Source: Micromonospora chersina
Lineage (GTDB): Bacteria > Actinomycetota > Actinomycetes > Mycobacteriales > Micromonosporaceae
Assembly (NCBI RefSeq): GCF_900091475.1
Contig: NZ_FMIB01000002.1
Location: forward strand, 6,572,001-6,636,000
Direction: 5' to 3'
Length of the DNA: 64,000 bases
Shown here: positions 44,072-54,009 of the stretch, one piece after another
Numbering within the stretch: position 1 is the stretch's first letter
Layout: each line of letters starts with the position of its first letter
The notes under the pieces: model-generated
What the model was told of the DNA's origin: nothing
Seen by the model: only the letters and a program-made list of their open reading frames with translations
The model's database searches: none
Program-made: the position numbers and the translations under genes

Positions 44072-44530
44072 GTGCGTGCATCAGCGCGACGACTGGCCAT
44101 TGCGAGTGTCACCGCGACCGTTGCCGCGGTGACACTCGCCTCGCCAGCGCGGGCGGCGACGAATCCGTTCACGGCGGCCCAGGCGTGCAACAACGACTTC
44201 GGTGGCTCGTGGGCCTACGCCAGTGACGGGCACCGGTCGATCTACGCCTCGGACGGCACCAAGGTGGGCGACGTCTACCTCATGTACAACGGCGCGAGCG
44301 GCTACAACTGCGTCGCCACCCTCAAGCGGGTCGCCGTCGGCTCGACGACCGGCGTCTCCGCGGGGATCCGGGTGGAGGGCAGCTCCTGGGTCGACGACTC
44401 CGGGAGCTACAAGTACTACGCCGCGATCCAGCGTTCCGCCGTCGACAAGTGTGTGATGTACCGCGGTGAGGTCCTGTACGGCACGAGCTGGCAGGGCGCC
44501 GGCCGGTCCAGCTGGGGCAACTGCGGCTGA
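44072..44530 (+). CDS. Small secreted protein of unknown function
   Basis: A 152-residue precursor. A Sec signal ends LASPARAAT (cleavage near residue 28), giving a ~120-residue mature protein rich in Tyr, Ser and Gly with four cysteines (two disulfides likely): ACNNDFGGSWAYASD, GASGYNCVATLKR and DKCVMYRGEVLYG. No family is recognised. The ribosome site TGGAGGA precedes GTG 44072. The signal-peptide coding sequence contains a perfect 15-base inverted repeat. Confidence 0.75.
   Translation: MRASARRLAIASVTATVAAVTLASPARAATNPFTAAQACNNDFGGSWAYASDGHRSIYASDGTKVGDVYLMYNGASGYNCVATLKRVAVGSTTGVSAGIRVEGSSWVDDSGSYKYYAAIQRSAVDKCVMYRGEVLYGTSWQGAGRSSWGNCG
44102..44139 (+). other. Perfect inverted repeat inside the signal-peptide coding region
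   Basis: Arms GCGAGTGTCACCGCG (44102-44116) and CGCGGTGACACTCGC (44125-44139) enclose an 8-base loop. In the mRNA this stable hairpin begins 30 bases after the start codon, where it could slow or gate translation. Confidence 0.6.
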
Positions 44531-44627
44531 GCCGCCACCGCCGTCGGCCCTCCGGCCGGTCCGAGGACGAGCCCGTGGGTCACGCCTCGGACCGGTCGCG
44601 GGCCGGCGGAACCGCCGCGGTGCCGGG

Positions 44628-45110
44628 TCAGCCGGGCCGGCGCTCGACCCGGAACACGGGGTAGCGCGCAGCCACGGCCTCGAACTCGCTCACGGGCGCG
44701 GCCGGGTCCACGGGGATGTGCGGGCGAGCGCCCGGCGCCTTCCGCACGTAGCGCCGCAGGATCGGCGCGCGGTCGCCGGCCGGCACCTCGACCAACCGGC
44801 AGGGCGTTCGACGACGCCGGTGGATGATCGCCCGGCCACCGTTCGCCCGCACGTTGCGGACCCAGTTGCACTGCTCGCCGAGCATCGACACCAGGAACCA
44901 GTGGCCGTCGTGGTCGGCCATGCCCAGTGGGAAACCGGTGACCCGGCCGGTGCGACGCCCGGGAACCTCCAAGGTCACCCACCGCTTCGGTGCCAGGCCC
45001 AGGCGGAACACCGCCGCCCAGAACCGCGCGAACCGCCGGGCCGTGGCGTCGCCCCGGCCGCCGGCGTACATCCGCCGGGCCGCGCTGTCCGACACCAGCC
45101 ATCCGGCCAT
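44628..45110 (-). CDS. Deazaflavin (F420)-dependent nitroreductase-family protein
   Basis: A 160-residue split-barrel protein of the DUF385/Ddn type: KRWVTLEVPGRRTGRVTGFP, then WFLVSMLGEQCNWVRNVRAN and GGRAIIHRRRRTPCRLVEVP. Family members use F420H2 to reduce quinones or nitro compounds at the membrane. ATG 45110 follows GAGGAGGCGGA on the coding strand. Confidence 0.88.
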   Translation of the reverse strand: MAGWLVSDSAARRMYAGGRGDATARRFARFWAAVFRLGLAPKRWVTLEVPGRRTGRVTGFPLGMADHDGHWFLVSMLGEQCNWVRNVRANGGRAIIHRRRRTPCRLVEVPAGDRAPILRRYVRKAPGARPHIPVDPAAPVSEFEAVAARYPVFRVERRPG

Positions 45111-45233
45111 TCCGCCTCCTCAGAGAACGCCCGGCCGCCCGATCGTACCGTGACGGCCCTGCGTGATGCGGGCATGGCCGGCCGTCGGGATGCGGCGTCG
45201 TCGAAGCCCATGTGATTTAATCAGCAAGCATCG

Positions 45234-45249
45234 ATGTTATCGATAACAT
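45234..45249. promoter_or_regulatory. LacI-type operator before the SGNH esterase gene
   Basis: ATGTTATCGATAACAT is a perfect 16-base palindrome 134 bases upstream of the esterase start. It belongs to the operator family repeated through the arabinoxylan island and fits the LacI-family consensus with a central CG. Confidence 0.8.
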
Positions 45250-45383
45250 TTGGTCGGGGTCCCCGCCTCCGGGGCTGTGGCGCCAGCCGAGTCAGCGCTT
45301 GCTGGCCGCCTGCAGCGGCGGCAACGACCAGAAGTGGAGCCGGGGCTGACGCCCCGACCAGCGGCTACCGGGAAGGAACGATC

Positions 45384-46499
45384 ATGCGCACAACGGCACG
45401 ATGGCTCGCGGGGTGCGCCGCAACGGCCGTCCTGGTCACCGGCGCGGTGGCCCAGGCCGGCCCGGCCGGCGCGGAATCCAACGGTGGGGTACGGGTGATG
45501 CCGCTCGGTGACTCGATCACCGAGGGCACCCAGGTGCCCGGCGGCTACCGCATCGGCCTGTGGCAGCGCCTCGCCAACGGCCGGTACACCACCGACTTCG
45601 TCGGGTCCCAGTACAACGGGCCCGCCGCTCTCGGGGACCACGACCACGAGGGCCACCCCGGCTGGCGCATCGACCAGATCGACGCCAACATCGTCGGCTG
45701 GCTGAACACCTACCAGCCGCACACCGTTCTGCTGCACATCGGCACCAACGACATCCTGCAGAACTACAACGTCGCCGGCGCGCCGAACCGGCTCTCCGCG
45801 CTTATCGACCACATCACGAGCACCGCCCCCGGGGCCGAGGTGTTCGTCGCGCAGCTGACCCCGTTGGCCAACAGCGGCCAGGAATCAGCCGTGCGCGGCT
45901 TCAACGCGGCCATCCCGGGCATCGTGCAGAGCAAGGTGAACGCCGGCAGGCACGTCCACCTCGTCGACATGCACACCGCCGTGACGACGGCCGACCTGAT
46001 CGACGGCATCCATCCCACCGCCAACGGCTACGACAGGATGGCCGCGGTCTGGTACAGCGCCCTGCAGGCGGCGCCCGGCAGCATCGGCACCCCGGGTGGC
46101 GCCGGTGGCTCGGCCACCCAGGTCGTGGGCGCGCAGTCCGGGCGGTGCCTGGACGTCCCGAACGGCAGCACCACCAACGGCACCCAGGTGCAGTTGTACG
46201 ACTGCTGGGGCGGCACCATGCAGCGCTGGACATACACCTCGGCCAGGCAGTTGCAGGTGTACGGCACCAAGTGCCTGGACGCCGAGGGCGGTGCCGGCGC
46301 GAACGGCACCCGCGTGATCATCTGGGACTGCAACGGCGGCGCCAACCAGCAGTGGAACATCAACGCCGGCGGTACCATCAGCGGAGTCCAGTCGGGACGC
46401 TGCCTCGATGCGTACAACTTGGGCACCGCCAACGGGACGAGGATCGTTCTCTGGGACTGCCACGGCGGCGCCAACCAGCAGTGGAGCCTGCGCGGCTGA
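45384..46499 (+). CDS. Secreted SGNH esterase (CE3-like acetyl-xylan esterase) with RICIN domain
   Basis: A 371-residue exported protein. The signal ends PAGAESN; the SGNH hydrolase domain shows block I MPLGDSITEGTQ (Ser nucleophile), block III LLHIGTNDILQN and the catalytic DGIHPTANGYDRM. From about residue 245, a ricin-type beta-trefoil (CBM13) has three QxW repeats: MQRWTYT, NQQWNIN, NQQWSLRG. It probably removes acetyl groups from xylan. The lectin module is closely related to that of the GH54 enzyme at 59103. GGAAGGAAC precedes ATG 45384. Confidence 0.9.
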   Translation: MRTTARWLAGCAATAVLVTGAVAQAGPAGAESNGGVRVMPLGDSITEGTQVPGGYRIGLWQRLANGRYTTDFVGSQYNGPAALGDHDHEGHPGWRIDQIDANIVGWLNTYQPHTVLLHIGTNDILQNYNVAGAPNRLSALIDHITSTAPGAEVFVAQLTPLANSGQESAVRGFNAAIPGIVQSKVNAGRHVHLVDMHTAVTTADLIDGIHPTANGYDRMAAVWYSALQAAPGSIGTPGGAGGSATQVVGAQSGRCLDVPNGSTTNGTQVQLYDCWGGTMQRWTYTSARQLQVYGTKCLDAEGGAGANGTRVIIWDCNGGANQQWNINAGGTISGVQSGRCLDAYNLGTANGTRIVLWDCHGGANQQWSLRG

Positions 46500-46527
46500 C
46501 AGCTTCGCAGCGTGGCCGTACGAATGC

Positions 46528-46568
46528 GGATGTCCCGGTGCTCCCTGGGCGGGAGCACCGGGACATCC
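46528..46568. terminator. Strong bidirectional hairpin
   Basis: Perfect 18-base arms at 46528-46545 and 46551-46568 (beginning GGATGTCCCGGTG, loop TGGGC) lie between the convergent esterase and xylanase genes. Confidence 0.8.
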
Positions 46569-46630
46569 GGTTCAGCGGGCCGATCCTCAGGCGCCCGGGG
46601 CAGCGGCGTCGGCTGCGGGGAGCGCGCCCG

Positions 46631-48118
<1,488 letters not shown>

Positions 48119-48155
48119 TCACACCTTTCGGGTCATGGCTGGTGGCGGTGCGCGG

Positions 48156-50264
48156 TCAGGGGGTGGTCATGTCGAATGTGCGGACGGTGACGGCGCCACC
48201 GAGGGCCCGGGTGGCGTAGTTGAAGATCGCGTAGCGGTAGCCCATGAAGAACTGCCAGGCGTTGTTGAGGGTGAAGGCCGGGCCCAGGGCAGTGAAGGTG
48301 ACGCCGTCGGTGCTGTAGGAGAACCGGGCCTGCCGGCCGGTGCCCGGGCGGATGTCCGCGGTGGCCCGCAGCCAGATCCGGCCGCCGGAGACCGCGGCGG
48401 AGGCCGCCTCGGTGCCGATTCCGGTGGTGTTCCAGTTGCCGTCCATGGTCAGGCCGTTGACGAGCGTGACCCGGGTGGCGCCGCCGTCGCGTCGGACGCC
48501 GATCCACGCCGAGGAGTCACGCAGCATCGCCAGGCCGGACCGGTCGCCGTCGGCCATGGCCGAGTAGTCCAGCTCCACCGTCGCCGTGGACGTCGGTCCC
48601 TGGATGCGGTGCGTGAGCGTGTTGCGGGCCGCGTACAGGTCGTTGGTGACGGTCGCGGTCTGCAGGCGCAGCCCGCTGCCGGTCGACCACTTCGTGTTGT
48701 CCGGGTTGTGGTTCCACTCCCACTGCGGCCCGAGGCCGCTGCCGGTGAAGGTGTCCGCCCCGGTCATCGGGCGCACGGTCTTCGACGAGGCGGGGATGTT
48801 CGGCGCGGGGTAGGTGGCGCCCCAGGCCCCGTTGACGGTCTGCACGGTGGGCCACCCGTCGGCGGTCCACGTGATGGGCGCCAGGACCGGGACCCGGCCG
48901 CCCGGGTACGCGTCCTGGAAGGCCATGTAGTACCAGTCGCCGTTCTGGGTCTGCACGAGGCCGCCCTGGTGCGGCACGCCCCCACCGGCGATCGGGCCGG
49001 GCATGTTGAGCAGCACCTGGTGCATCTCGTACGGGCCGAACGGGCTGCTGGACCGCAGGACGTACTGGCCGTTGGCGGGGCGGGTCAGGAAGATGTAGTA
49101 GTAGCCGTTGCGCTTGTAGAACCGGGAGCCCTCGAGCGTCCCGACGCTGGACGGGGTGGTGAACACCTGCTGGGCGCGGACCTGGCTCAACCCGTCGGCG
49201 GACAGCTGGGCGACGCTGATGGTGCCGTTGCCGTAGGCGACGTACATCGTGTCGTTGTCGTCGACGAGCAGCCCGGTGTCGTAGTAGCAGTTGTTGATCT
49301 GCGAGCGTTTCTGCCAGGCGCCGTCGACGGCCGTCGAGGTGTACACGTACGTGCGGTTGAACTCGACGCAGCCGATCCAGTAGTAGGTGCTGTTGCTCCT
49401 GCGGTAGTTGAAGGCCGAGGCCCAGATGCCCTTGACGTACGCGCGACCGCCGGTGAGGTTGTACGCGCTGGAGCCGAAGTCGAGGCTCGGCACCGAGTGT
49501 CCGGCGTACTCCCAGTGCACCAGGTCGTACGAGCGCAGGATCGGTGCGCCGGGGGAGTAGTGCATGGTCGAGGCCGAGTAGTAGTAGGCGTCACCGACCC
49601 GGATGATGTCGCCGTCGGCGAAGTCCTGCCACACCACGGGGTTGGCGTAGGACGTCGCGGGCGGTGTCGACGTGGTGGGTGTCGGGTCGGTCGTGTCGAC
49701 CCGGACGAGTTGCCATTGCTGGTTGGCGCCGTTCCAGTCGGTGTACTGGACGATGTTGGCGCCGTCGGTGGTGGCGGCTCCCTGTACTTCGACGGCTTTG
49801 CCGCTGTTGCGGTTGAGGAGTCGGAGGTAGCCGCCGGAGTCGGCGAGTTGGAATTGTTGGTTGGTGGCGTTGGCGTCGGTCCATTGGATGAGGGGTGCGC
49901 CGTCGGTGGTGGCGCGGTTGGAGACGTCGAGGACCTTGCCGGAGTTGCGGGACTTGAGGCGGTAGTAGCCGCCGCCGGAGTCGACGAACTGCCATTGCTG
50001 GTTGGTGCCGTTGTTGCGGGTCCACTGGGTGATGCGGGCGCCGTCGGTGGTGGAGGCGCCGTAGACGTCGAGGGCCTTGCCGCTGTTGCGGTTGAGCAGC
50101 ACGTACCAGGCACTCGTGTCGACAGTCGCCGCGGCCGCCTCGGTGGCGGTCACCGCGGCGGCGGCGACGCTCGCCAGCAGCGTCACGGCGGCGGCGACGG
50201 CCAACCCCGGACGTCGGCCGCGTCGGTGTCCTGCGGTCGGTGGGGCCGTGCCGTTGATGGTCAT
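48156..50264 (-). CDS. Secreted GH43 beta-xylosidase/arabinofuranosidase with N-terminal RICIN domain
   Basis: A 702-residue exported enzyme. The signal ends ATEAAAAT; a RICIN domain (about residues 48-192) is followed by a TTDPTPTTSTPP linker. The GH43 five-bladed propeller has base Asp in DFADGDIIRVGDAYYYSAST, the modulating Asp in NCYYDTGLLVDDND and acid Glu in SVGTLEGSRFYK. A C-terminal concanavalin-like domain (about 500-700) matches the beta-xylosidase C2 type. It likely trims arabinose or xylose from arabinoxylan. An operator 36 bases upstream of its start controls this two-gene operon with the xylanase. Confidence 0.92.
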   Translation of the reverse strand: MTINGTAPPTAGHRRGRRPGLAVAAAVTLLASVAAAAVTATEAAAATVDTSAWYVLLNRNSGKALDVYGASTTDGARITQWTRNNGTNQQWQFVDSGGGYYRLKSRNSGKVLDVSNRATTDGAPLIQWTDANATNQQFQLADSGGYLRLLNRNSGKAVEVQGAATTDGANIVQYTDWNGANQQWQLVRVDTTDPTPTTSTPPATSYANPVVWQDFADGDIIRVGDAYYYSASTMHYSPGAPILRSYDLVHWEYAGHSVPSLDFGSSAYNLTGGRAYVKGIWASAFNYRRSNSTYYWIGCVEFNRTYVYTSTAVDGAWQKRSQINNCYYDTGLLVDDNDTMYVAYGNGTISVAQLSADGLSQVRAQQVFTTPSSVGTLEGSRFYKRNGYYYIFLTRPANGQYVLRSSSPFGPYEMHQVLLNMPGPIAGGGVPHQGGLVQTQNGDWYYMAFQDAYPGGRVPVLAPITWTADGWPTVQTVNGAWGATYPAPNIPASSKTVRPMTGADTFTGSGLGPQWEWNHNPDNTKWSTGSGLRLQTATVTNDLYAARNTLTHRIQGPTSTATVELDYSAMADGDRSGLAMLRDSSAWIGVRRDGGATRVTLVNGLTMDGNWNTTGIGTEAASAAVSGGRIWLRATADIRPGTGRQARFSYSTDGVTFTALGPAFTLNNAWQFFMGYRYAIFNYATRALGGAVTVRTFDMTTP
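49699..50123 (-). repeat. 425-bp identical repeat, copy 2 (RICIN module of GH43)
   Basis: This is the identical partner of 46638-47062, 3061 bases away in direct orientation. The ends of identity coincide with the module boundaries, which suggests recent module duplication or gene conversion. Confidence 0.95.
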
Positions 50265-50299
50265 GGGCGTGTTCCCTCCGGTGGGGAGTCGCTACCGGC

Positions 50300-50313
50300 T
50301 GTTAGCGCTAACA
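50300..50313. promoter_or_regulatory. LacI-type operator between GH43 operon and sigma-AbfB gene
   Basis: TGTTAGCGCTAACA is a perfect palindrome in a 373-base divergent gap. It lies close to the GH43 start. The rest of the gap (about 50390-50560) is AT-richer and presumably holds the sigma-gene promoter; no gene is supported there. Confidence 0.85.
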
Positions 50314-50637
50314 ACAGGCGGTCGACATGCGGTGTGGGTGGTGGTGGTCGGGGGATCCCGAGGCGTGCCGGGCGGCGCCGAATGCACGGACAACGGGGCC
50401 GTCAACGTTGCCAGAATGTTTCTCCGCATTCAAGAGCTAAGGCGTTTGTCGATGCGTTGCGTCCCGTGCGGAGATCCACCACCACGCTGTTCCGGCGGGT
50501 CGACTTGTCGCCGTCATGCCGCATAACGTTTTTCGGCCGCCAATTCTCGTCGCGCATGAGGCCGCGGATCAGCGGGGCTCGCACCCCGGCCGCCCCTTCT
50601 TGACGCGGCCGCCCGGATCGAGTTGTGTGACTGCGAC

Positions 50638-52236
50638 GTGAAGATGCGAGCTACCGGCGCCAACGAGGCGGACCTCGTGGTCGCGGCGCAGGCGGGTGAC
50701 CGGCGGGCCATGGACGAGTTGATCGCGGCCGGCCTGCCGCTGGTCTACGCCCTCGCGCACCGCGCGCTCGGCGGGCACCCGGACACCGACGACGTCGTCC
50801 AGGACACCATGCTGCGTGCCGTCCGCCGGCTCCCGGAGCTGCACGCGCCGGAGAGCTTCCGGCCCTGGTTGGCGGCGATCGCCCTGCGCCAGCTCAGCAC
50901 TCTCCTGCACCGCCGGCAGGTCGCCGCCCGACGGGCCGCCCCCCTGGACGAGGCCGCCGGGCTGCCGGATGCCGGCGCCGCCTTCGAGGACCTGGCGACG
51001 CTGCGCCTGGAGCTGTCCGGGCAGCGCCGACAGCTCGTCCGGGCGAGTCGATGGCTCGACCCGGACGACCGGGCGTTGCTGTCCCTGTGGTGGCTGGAGA
51101 CGGCCGGCGAACTGACCCGGACCGACGTGGCGGCGGCCCTGGCCGTCAGCGTCGCGCACGCGGCGGTGCGGGTGCAGCGGATGCGCCATCAACTCGACGT
51201 GAGCCGCGGCCTGGTCGCCGCGCTGGAGTCCGGACCGAGGTGCGCCGGGCTGGAAGCCGCGGCGGCGGGGTGGGACGGCGTCCCGAGTCCGTTGTGGCGC
51301 AAGCGGTTGGCCCGGCACACCCGGTCCTGCGGCCGCTGCGCACGCGCCGACAGTGGCATGATCGCCCCGGAACGGCTGCTGCTGGGCGTCGGCCTGCTCC
51401 CCGTTCCGGTCGGGCTCGCCGCCGTGCTGCTCGGCCGGGGCGCGCTCGGCGCGGCCGCCCCTTCCACGGCCGCCCTGTCGGGTGCGATCGGCGGCGGATC
51501 CGGCGGTGGTGTCGGCGCGGGCGCCAAGGCCGGACTGCTCGCCCAACTGCTCCAGGCGGTGGTGGCGCACCCCGTCGCCGCGACAGTGGTCGCCGGTGCG
51601 GTCGCCACCGGCGCCGCGGCCACCGTGACGGTCCTGCCCACGCACCCGCCACCCCCGGCGTCCGCGCCGGTCGCGGCACCGACCTCGCCGTCCGGGCCGC
51701 GTGCCGTCCCGTCCTCGCCGCCGGCGGCCGCGGTGCCCGAGCCGGCACCCCGGACGACTCCGGCCGCCGGACCCTCGGCCGGCCGTACCGCGTCCCTGAC
51801 CGCGGGACGGCCCCTGTCGCTGGAGTCGGCAAACGGAAACGGACGGTACGTCGCCACCGTCGACGGTCTCGGCGTCCTGATGCCGGTCGGTCCGGACAGC
51901 ACCGACGCGGCGCGCCGCCAGGCGACCTTCACGGTGCTCGCGGGCCTGGCCGACCCCCGCTGCTTCTCCTTCCGTGCCGGGGACGGGCGGTACCTGCGGC
52001 ACTCGTCCTGGCGGCTGCGGCTCAGCCCCGCCGACGGGACCGAGCTGTTCCGTGGTGACGCCACCTTCTGCGCGCGCGACGGCGCGACCGCCTCCTCCAC
52101 GGCGCTGGAAGCGTCGAACTACCCCGGCTGGTTCCTGCGGCACCGCGATGGGCAGTTGTGGGTGGACCAGGCGGACGGCACCCCCGCCTTCCGCGCCGAC
52201 AGCTCATTCCGAATCCGGCCCGCCCTGGCGGGCTGA
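50638..52236 (+). CDS. Sigma-70-family factor fused to membrane segments and an AbfB domain
   Basis: About 532 residues with an unusual architecture. Residues ~10-110 form sigma region 2 (YALAHRALGGHPDTDDVVQD), and ~115-190 a region-4-like domain (AALAVSVAHAAVRVQRMRHQ). An H-x3-C-x2-C motif (HTRSCGRCA, about 227) resembles zinc anti-sigma sites. Hydrophobic helices follow at about 246-266 (LLPVPVGLAAVLLG) and 307-334, then a Pro/Ala-rich linker, then an AbfB/CBM42-type domain from about 386 (RYVATVDGLGVLMPVG, GRYLRHSSWRLRL, EASNYPGWFLRHRDGQLWVD). AbfB modules bind arabinofuranose side chains. Placed amid arabinoxylan enzymes, it could sense arabinan and drive transcription. Starts at TTG 50623 or ATG 50644 are also possible. 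Confidence 0.85.
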   Translation: MKMRATGANEADLVVAAQAGDRRAMDELIAAGLPLVYALAHRALGGHPDTDDVVQDTMLRAVRRLPELHAPESFRPWLAAIALRQLSTLLHRRQVAARRAAPLDEAAGLPDAGAAFEDLATLRLELSGQRRQLVRASRWLDPDDRALLSLWWLETAGELTRTDVAAALAVSVAHAAVRVQRMRHQLDVSRGLVAALESGPRCAGLEAAAAGWDGVPSPLWRKRLARHTRSCGRCARADSGMIAPERLLLGVGLLPVPVGLAAVLLGRGALGAAAPSTAALSGAIGGGSGGGVGAGAKAGLLAQLLQAVVAHPVAATVVAGAVATGAAATVTVLPTHPPPPASAPVAAPTSPSGPRAVPSSPPAAAVPEPAPRTTPAAGPSAGRTASLTAGRPLSLESANGNGRYVATVDGLGVLMPVGPDSTDAARRQATFTVLAGLADPRCFSFRAGDGRYLRHSSWRLRLSPADGTELFRGDATFCARDGATASSTALEASNYPGWFLRHRDGQLWVDQADGTPAFRADSSFRIRPALAG

Positions 52237-52356
52237 CCGGCTCCGCCTGACCCCACCCAGGCGCCGGTGATAACAGTTTTCGGCATTACGGTTCCGGTCC
52301 TGGTGAGTGACACACCCGAACAATTTACATAGACGCAATTCATTGAGGATGGCGTC

Positions 52357-52370
52357 TGTTATCGCTAACA
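52357..52370. promoter_or_regulatory. LacI-type operator before the feruloyl-esterase-like gene
   Basis: TGTTATCGCTAACA matches the island consensus. It lies in a 352-base gap in which the stretch 52261-52375 is AT-rich and likely holds the promoter. A half-site-like GATAACAG at about 52268 is also present. The remainder to 52588 shows nothing else. Confidence 0.8.
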
Positions 52371-52588
52371 TGCGTGCTGCGGGACTGAGCGGGACGCTGG
52401 GAGCCGGGCGATGCGGCGCCCGCTCAGCCCGGGGGCGGCCCGGCTCGGCCTGCCCGCTGCAGCCGCGAGCCCCCGCACCTGCCTGCCCGCAGGTCACCTC
52501 GACGTGCTGACGCCACCACCGGCACCGGCACACACACGCGGCGCGCGTCCACCCTGCCGGCGCGTGACCCGCAGCGAAGGAGTGGTTC

Positions 52589-53959
52589 ATGAATGTCAAC
52601 GGTCCGGCCCGTTCCACCGCTCCACACGGGCATCGCCGGCGGTCGCCACTGGCCGCGGCAACGGCGGCGCTCGTCGCGGCCGGCGCACTCGTCACGGTGA
52701 ACGCGGCGCCCGCCTCGGCGGCGACGGTGGACACAAACGCCTCGTACGTCCTGGTCAACCGCAACAGCGGCAAGGCGCTGGACGTGTACGGCGCGTCGAC
52801 GGCCGACGGCGCGCGGGTCACCCAGTGGACCCGCAACAACGGCGCCAACCAGCAGTGGCAGTTCGTGGACTCCGGTGGCGGCTACTACCGACTGAGGTCC
52901 CGCGGGTCCGGCAAGGTCCTGGACGTCTCGGGCGGCTCCACCGCCGACGGCGCACCCGTCGTGCAGTGGAGCGACCACAACGGCGCCAACCAGCAGTTCC
53001 GGTTGGCCGACTCGTCCGGCGGCTACGTACGCCTCATCAACCGCAACAGCGGCAAGGCCGTCGAGGTCCAGAACGCCGCGACCACCGACGGCGCCAACGT
53101 CGTGCAGTACACGGACTGGAGCGGCGCCAACCAACAGTGGGAACTGGTCATGCTGACCGGCGGCGGCACCGGTGGGGGCTGTGGCAGGCCCCCGGGTCTG
53201 TCCAACGGCAGCCACACGATCCTGAGCGGCGGCAAGAGCCGGAGCTACATCCTGCGCCTCCCCGGCAACTACGACAGCAACCGCCAGTACCGGTTGATCT
53301 TCGCGTTCCACTGGCGCGGTGGCACGGCCAACGAGGTCGACTCGGGGGGCACGAGCGGCGCCGCCTGGTCCTACTACGGCCAGCTGGAGCAGTCGAACAA
53401 CAGCGCCATCCTCGTCGCCCCGCAGGGCCTCGGCAACGGCTGGGCCAACTCCGGCGGCGAGGACGTCACCTTCGTCGATGACATGATCAGGCAGATCGAG
53501 GGTGCCCTCTGCGTCAACACCGGGCAGCTCTTCGCCCTCGGATTCAGCTGGGGCGGCGGCATGAGCTACGCGCTGGCGTGCGCCCGGGCGAACGTCTTCC
53601 GGGCCGTCGCGGTCTTCAGCGGCGCGCAGATCAGCGGGTGCAGCGGCGGCACCCAGCCCGTCGCGTACTTCGGGCTGCACGGCATCGGCGACACGGTGCT
53701 CAACATCGCGCAGGGCCGGGCGCTCCGTGACACCTTCGTCCGGAACAACGGCTGCACGCCGCAGAGCCCACCGGAGCCCTCGGCCGGCAGTCGCACCCAC
53801 GTCACCACCGCCTACTCCGGCTGCCGTGCCGGCTACCCCGTGCAGTGGGCCGCGTTCGACAACGGCCACATGCCGGGCCCGGTGGACGGGACCTACGCCG
53901 AAAGCGGCGTCACGACGTGGACCAAGGGCGAGGTGTGGAGATTCTTCGCCCAGTTCTGA
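52589..53959 (+). CDS. Secreted CE1-type (feruloyl/acetyl-xylan) esterase with RICIN domain
   Basis: A 456-residue exported enzyme. The signal ends APASAAT; an N-terminal RICIN/CBM13 domain (about residues 46-190) is related to, but diverged from, the xylanase module. A GGGTGGGC linker leads to an alpha/beta hydrolase of the polyhydroxybutyrate-depolymerase/FaeC group: LRLPGNYDSNRQYRLIFAFH, nucleophile elbow LGFSWGGGMSYALAC, and a likely catalytic His in DNGHMPGPVDG. It would release ferulic or acetyl groups from arabinoxylan. The GH43 gene follows after 50 bases, probably in one operon. Confidence 0.88.
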   Translation: MNVNGPARSTAPHGHRRRSPLAAATAALVAAGALVTVNAAPASAATVDTNASYVLVNRNSGKALDVYGASTADGARVTQWTRNNGANQQWQFVDSGGGYYRLRSRGSGKVLDVSGGSTADGAPVVQWSDHNGANQQFRLADSSGGYVRLINRNSGKAVEVQNAATTDGANVVQYTDWSGANQQWELVMLTGGGTGGGCGRPPGLSNGSHTILSGGKSRSYILRLPGNYDSNRQYRLIFAFHWRGGTANEVDSGGTSGAAWSYYGQLEQSNNSAILVAPQGLGNGWANSGGEDVTFVDDMIRQIEGALCVNTGQLFALGFSWGGGMSYALACARANVFRAVAVFSGAQISGCSGGTQPVAYFGLHGIGDTVLNIAQGRALRDTFVRNNGCTPQSPPEPSAGSRTHVTTAYSGCRAGYPVQWAAFDNGHMPGPVDGTYAESGVTTWTKGEVWRFFAQF

Positions 53960-54009
53960 CGCCCTGCCGCCCCACATCAGACAGCAACCCGCAGCCACTG
54001 GAGGCAGAC

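Noticed and set aside
50402-50584. 60-codon minus-strand frame in the gap upstream of the sigma-AbfB gene
   Set aside because: There is no ribosome site, no recognisable domain, and it lies in the probable promoter region.
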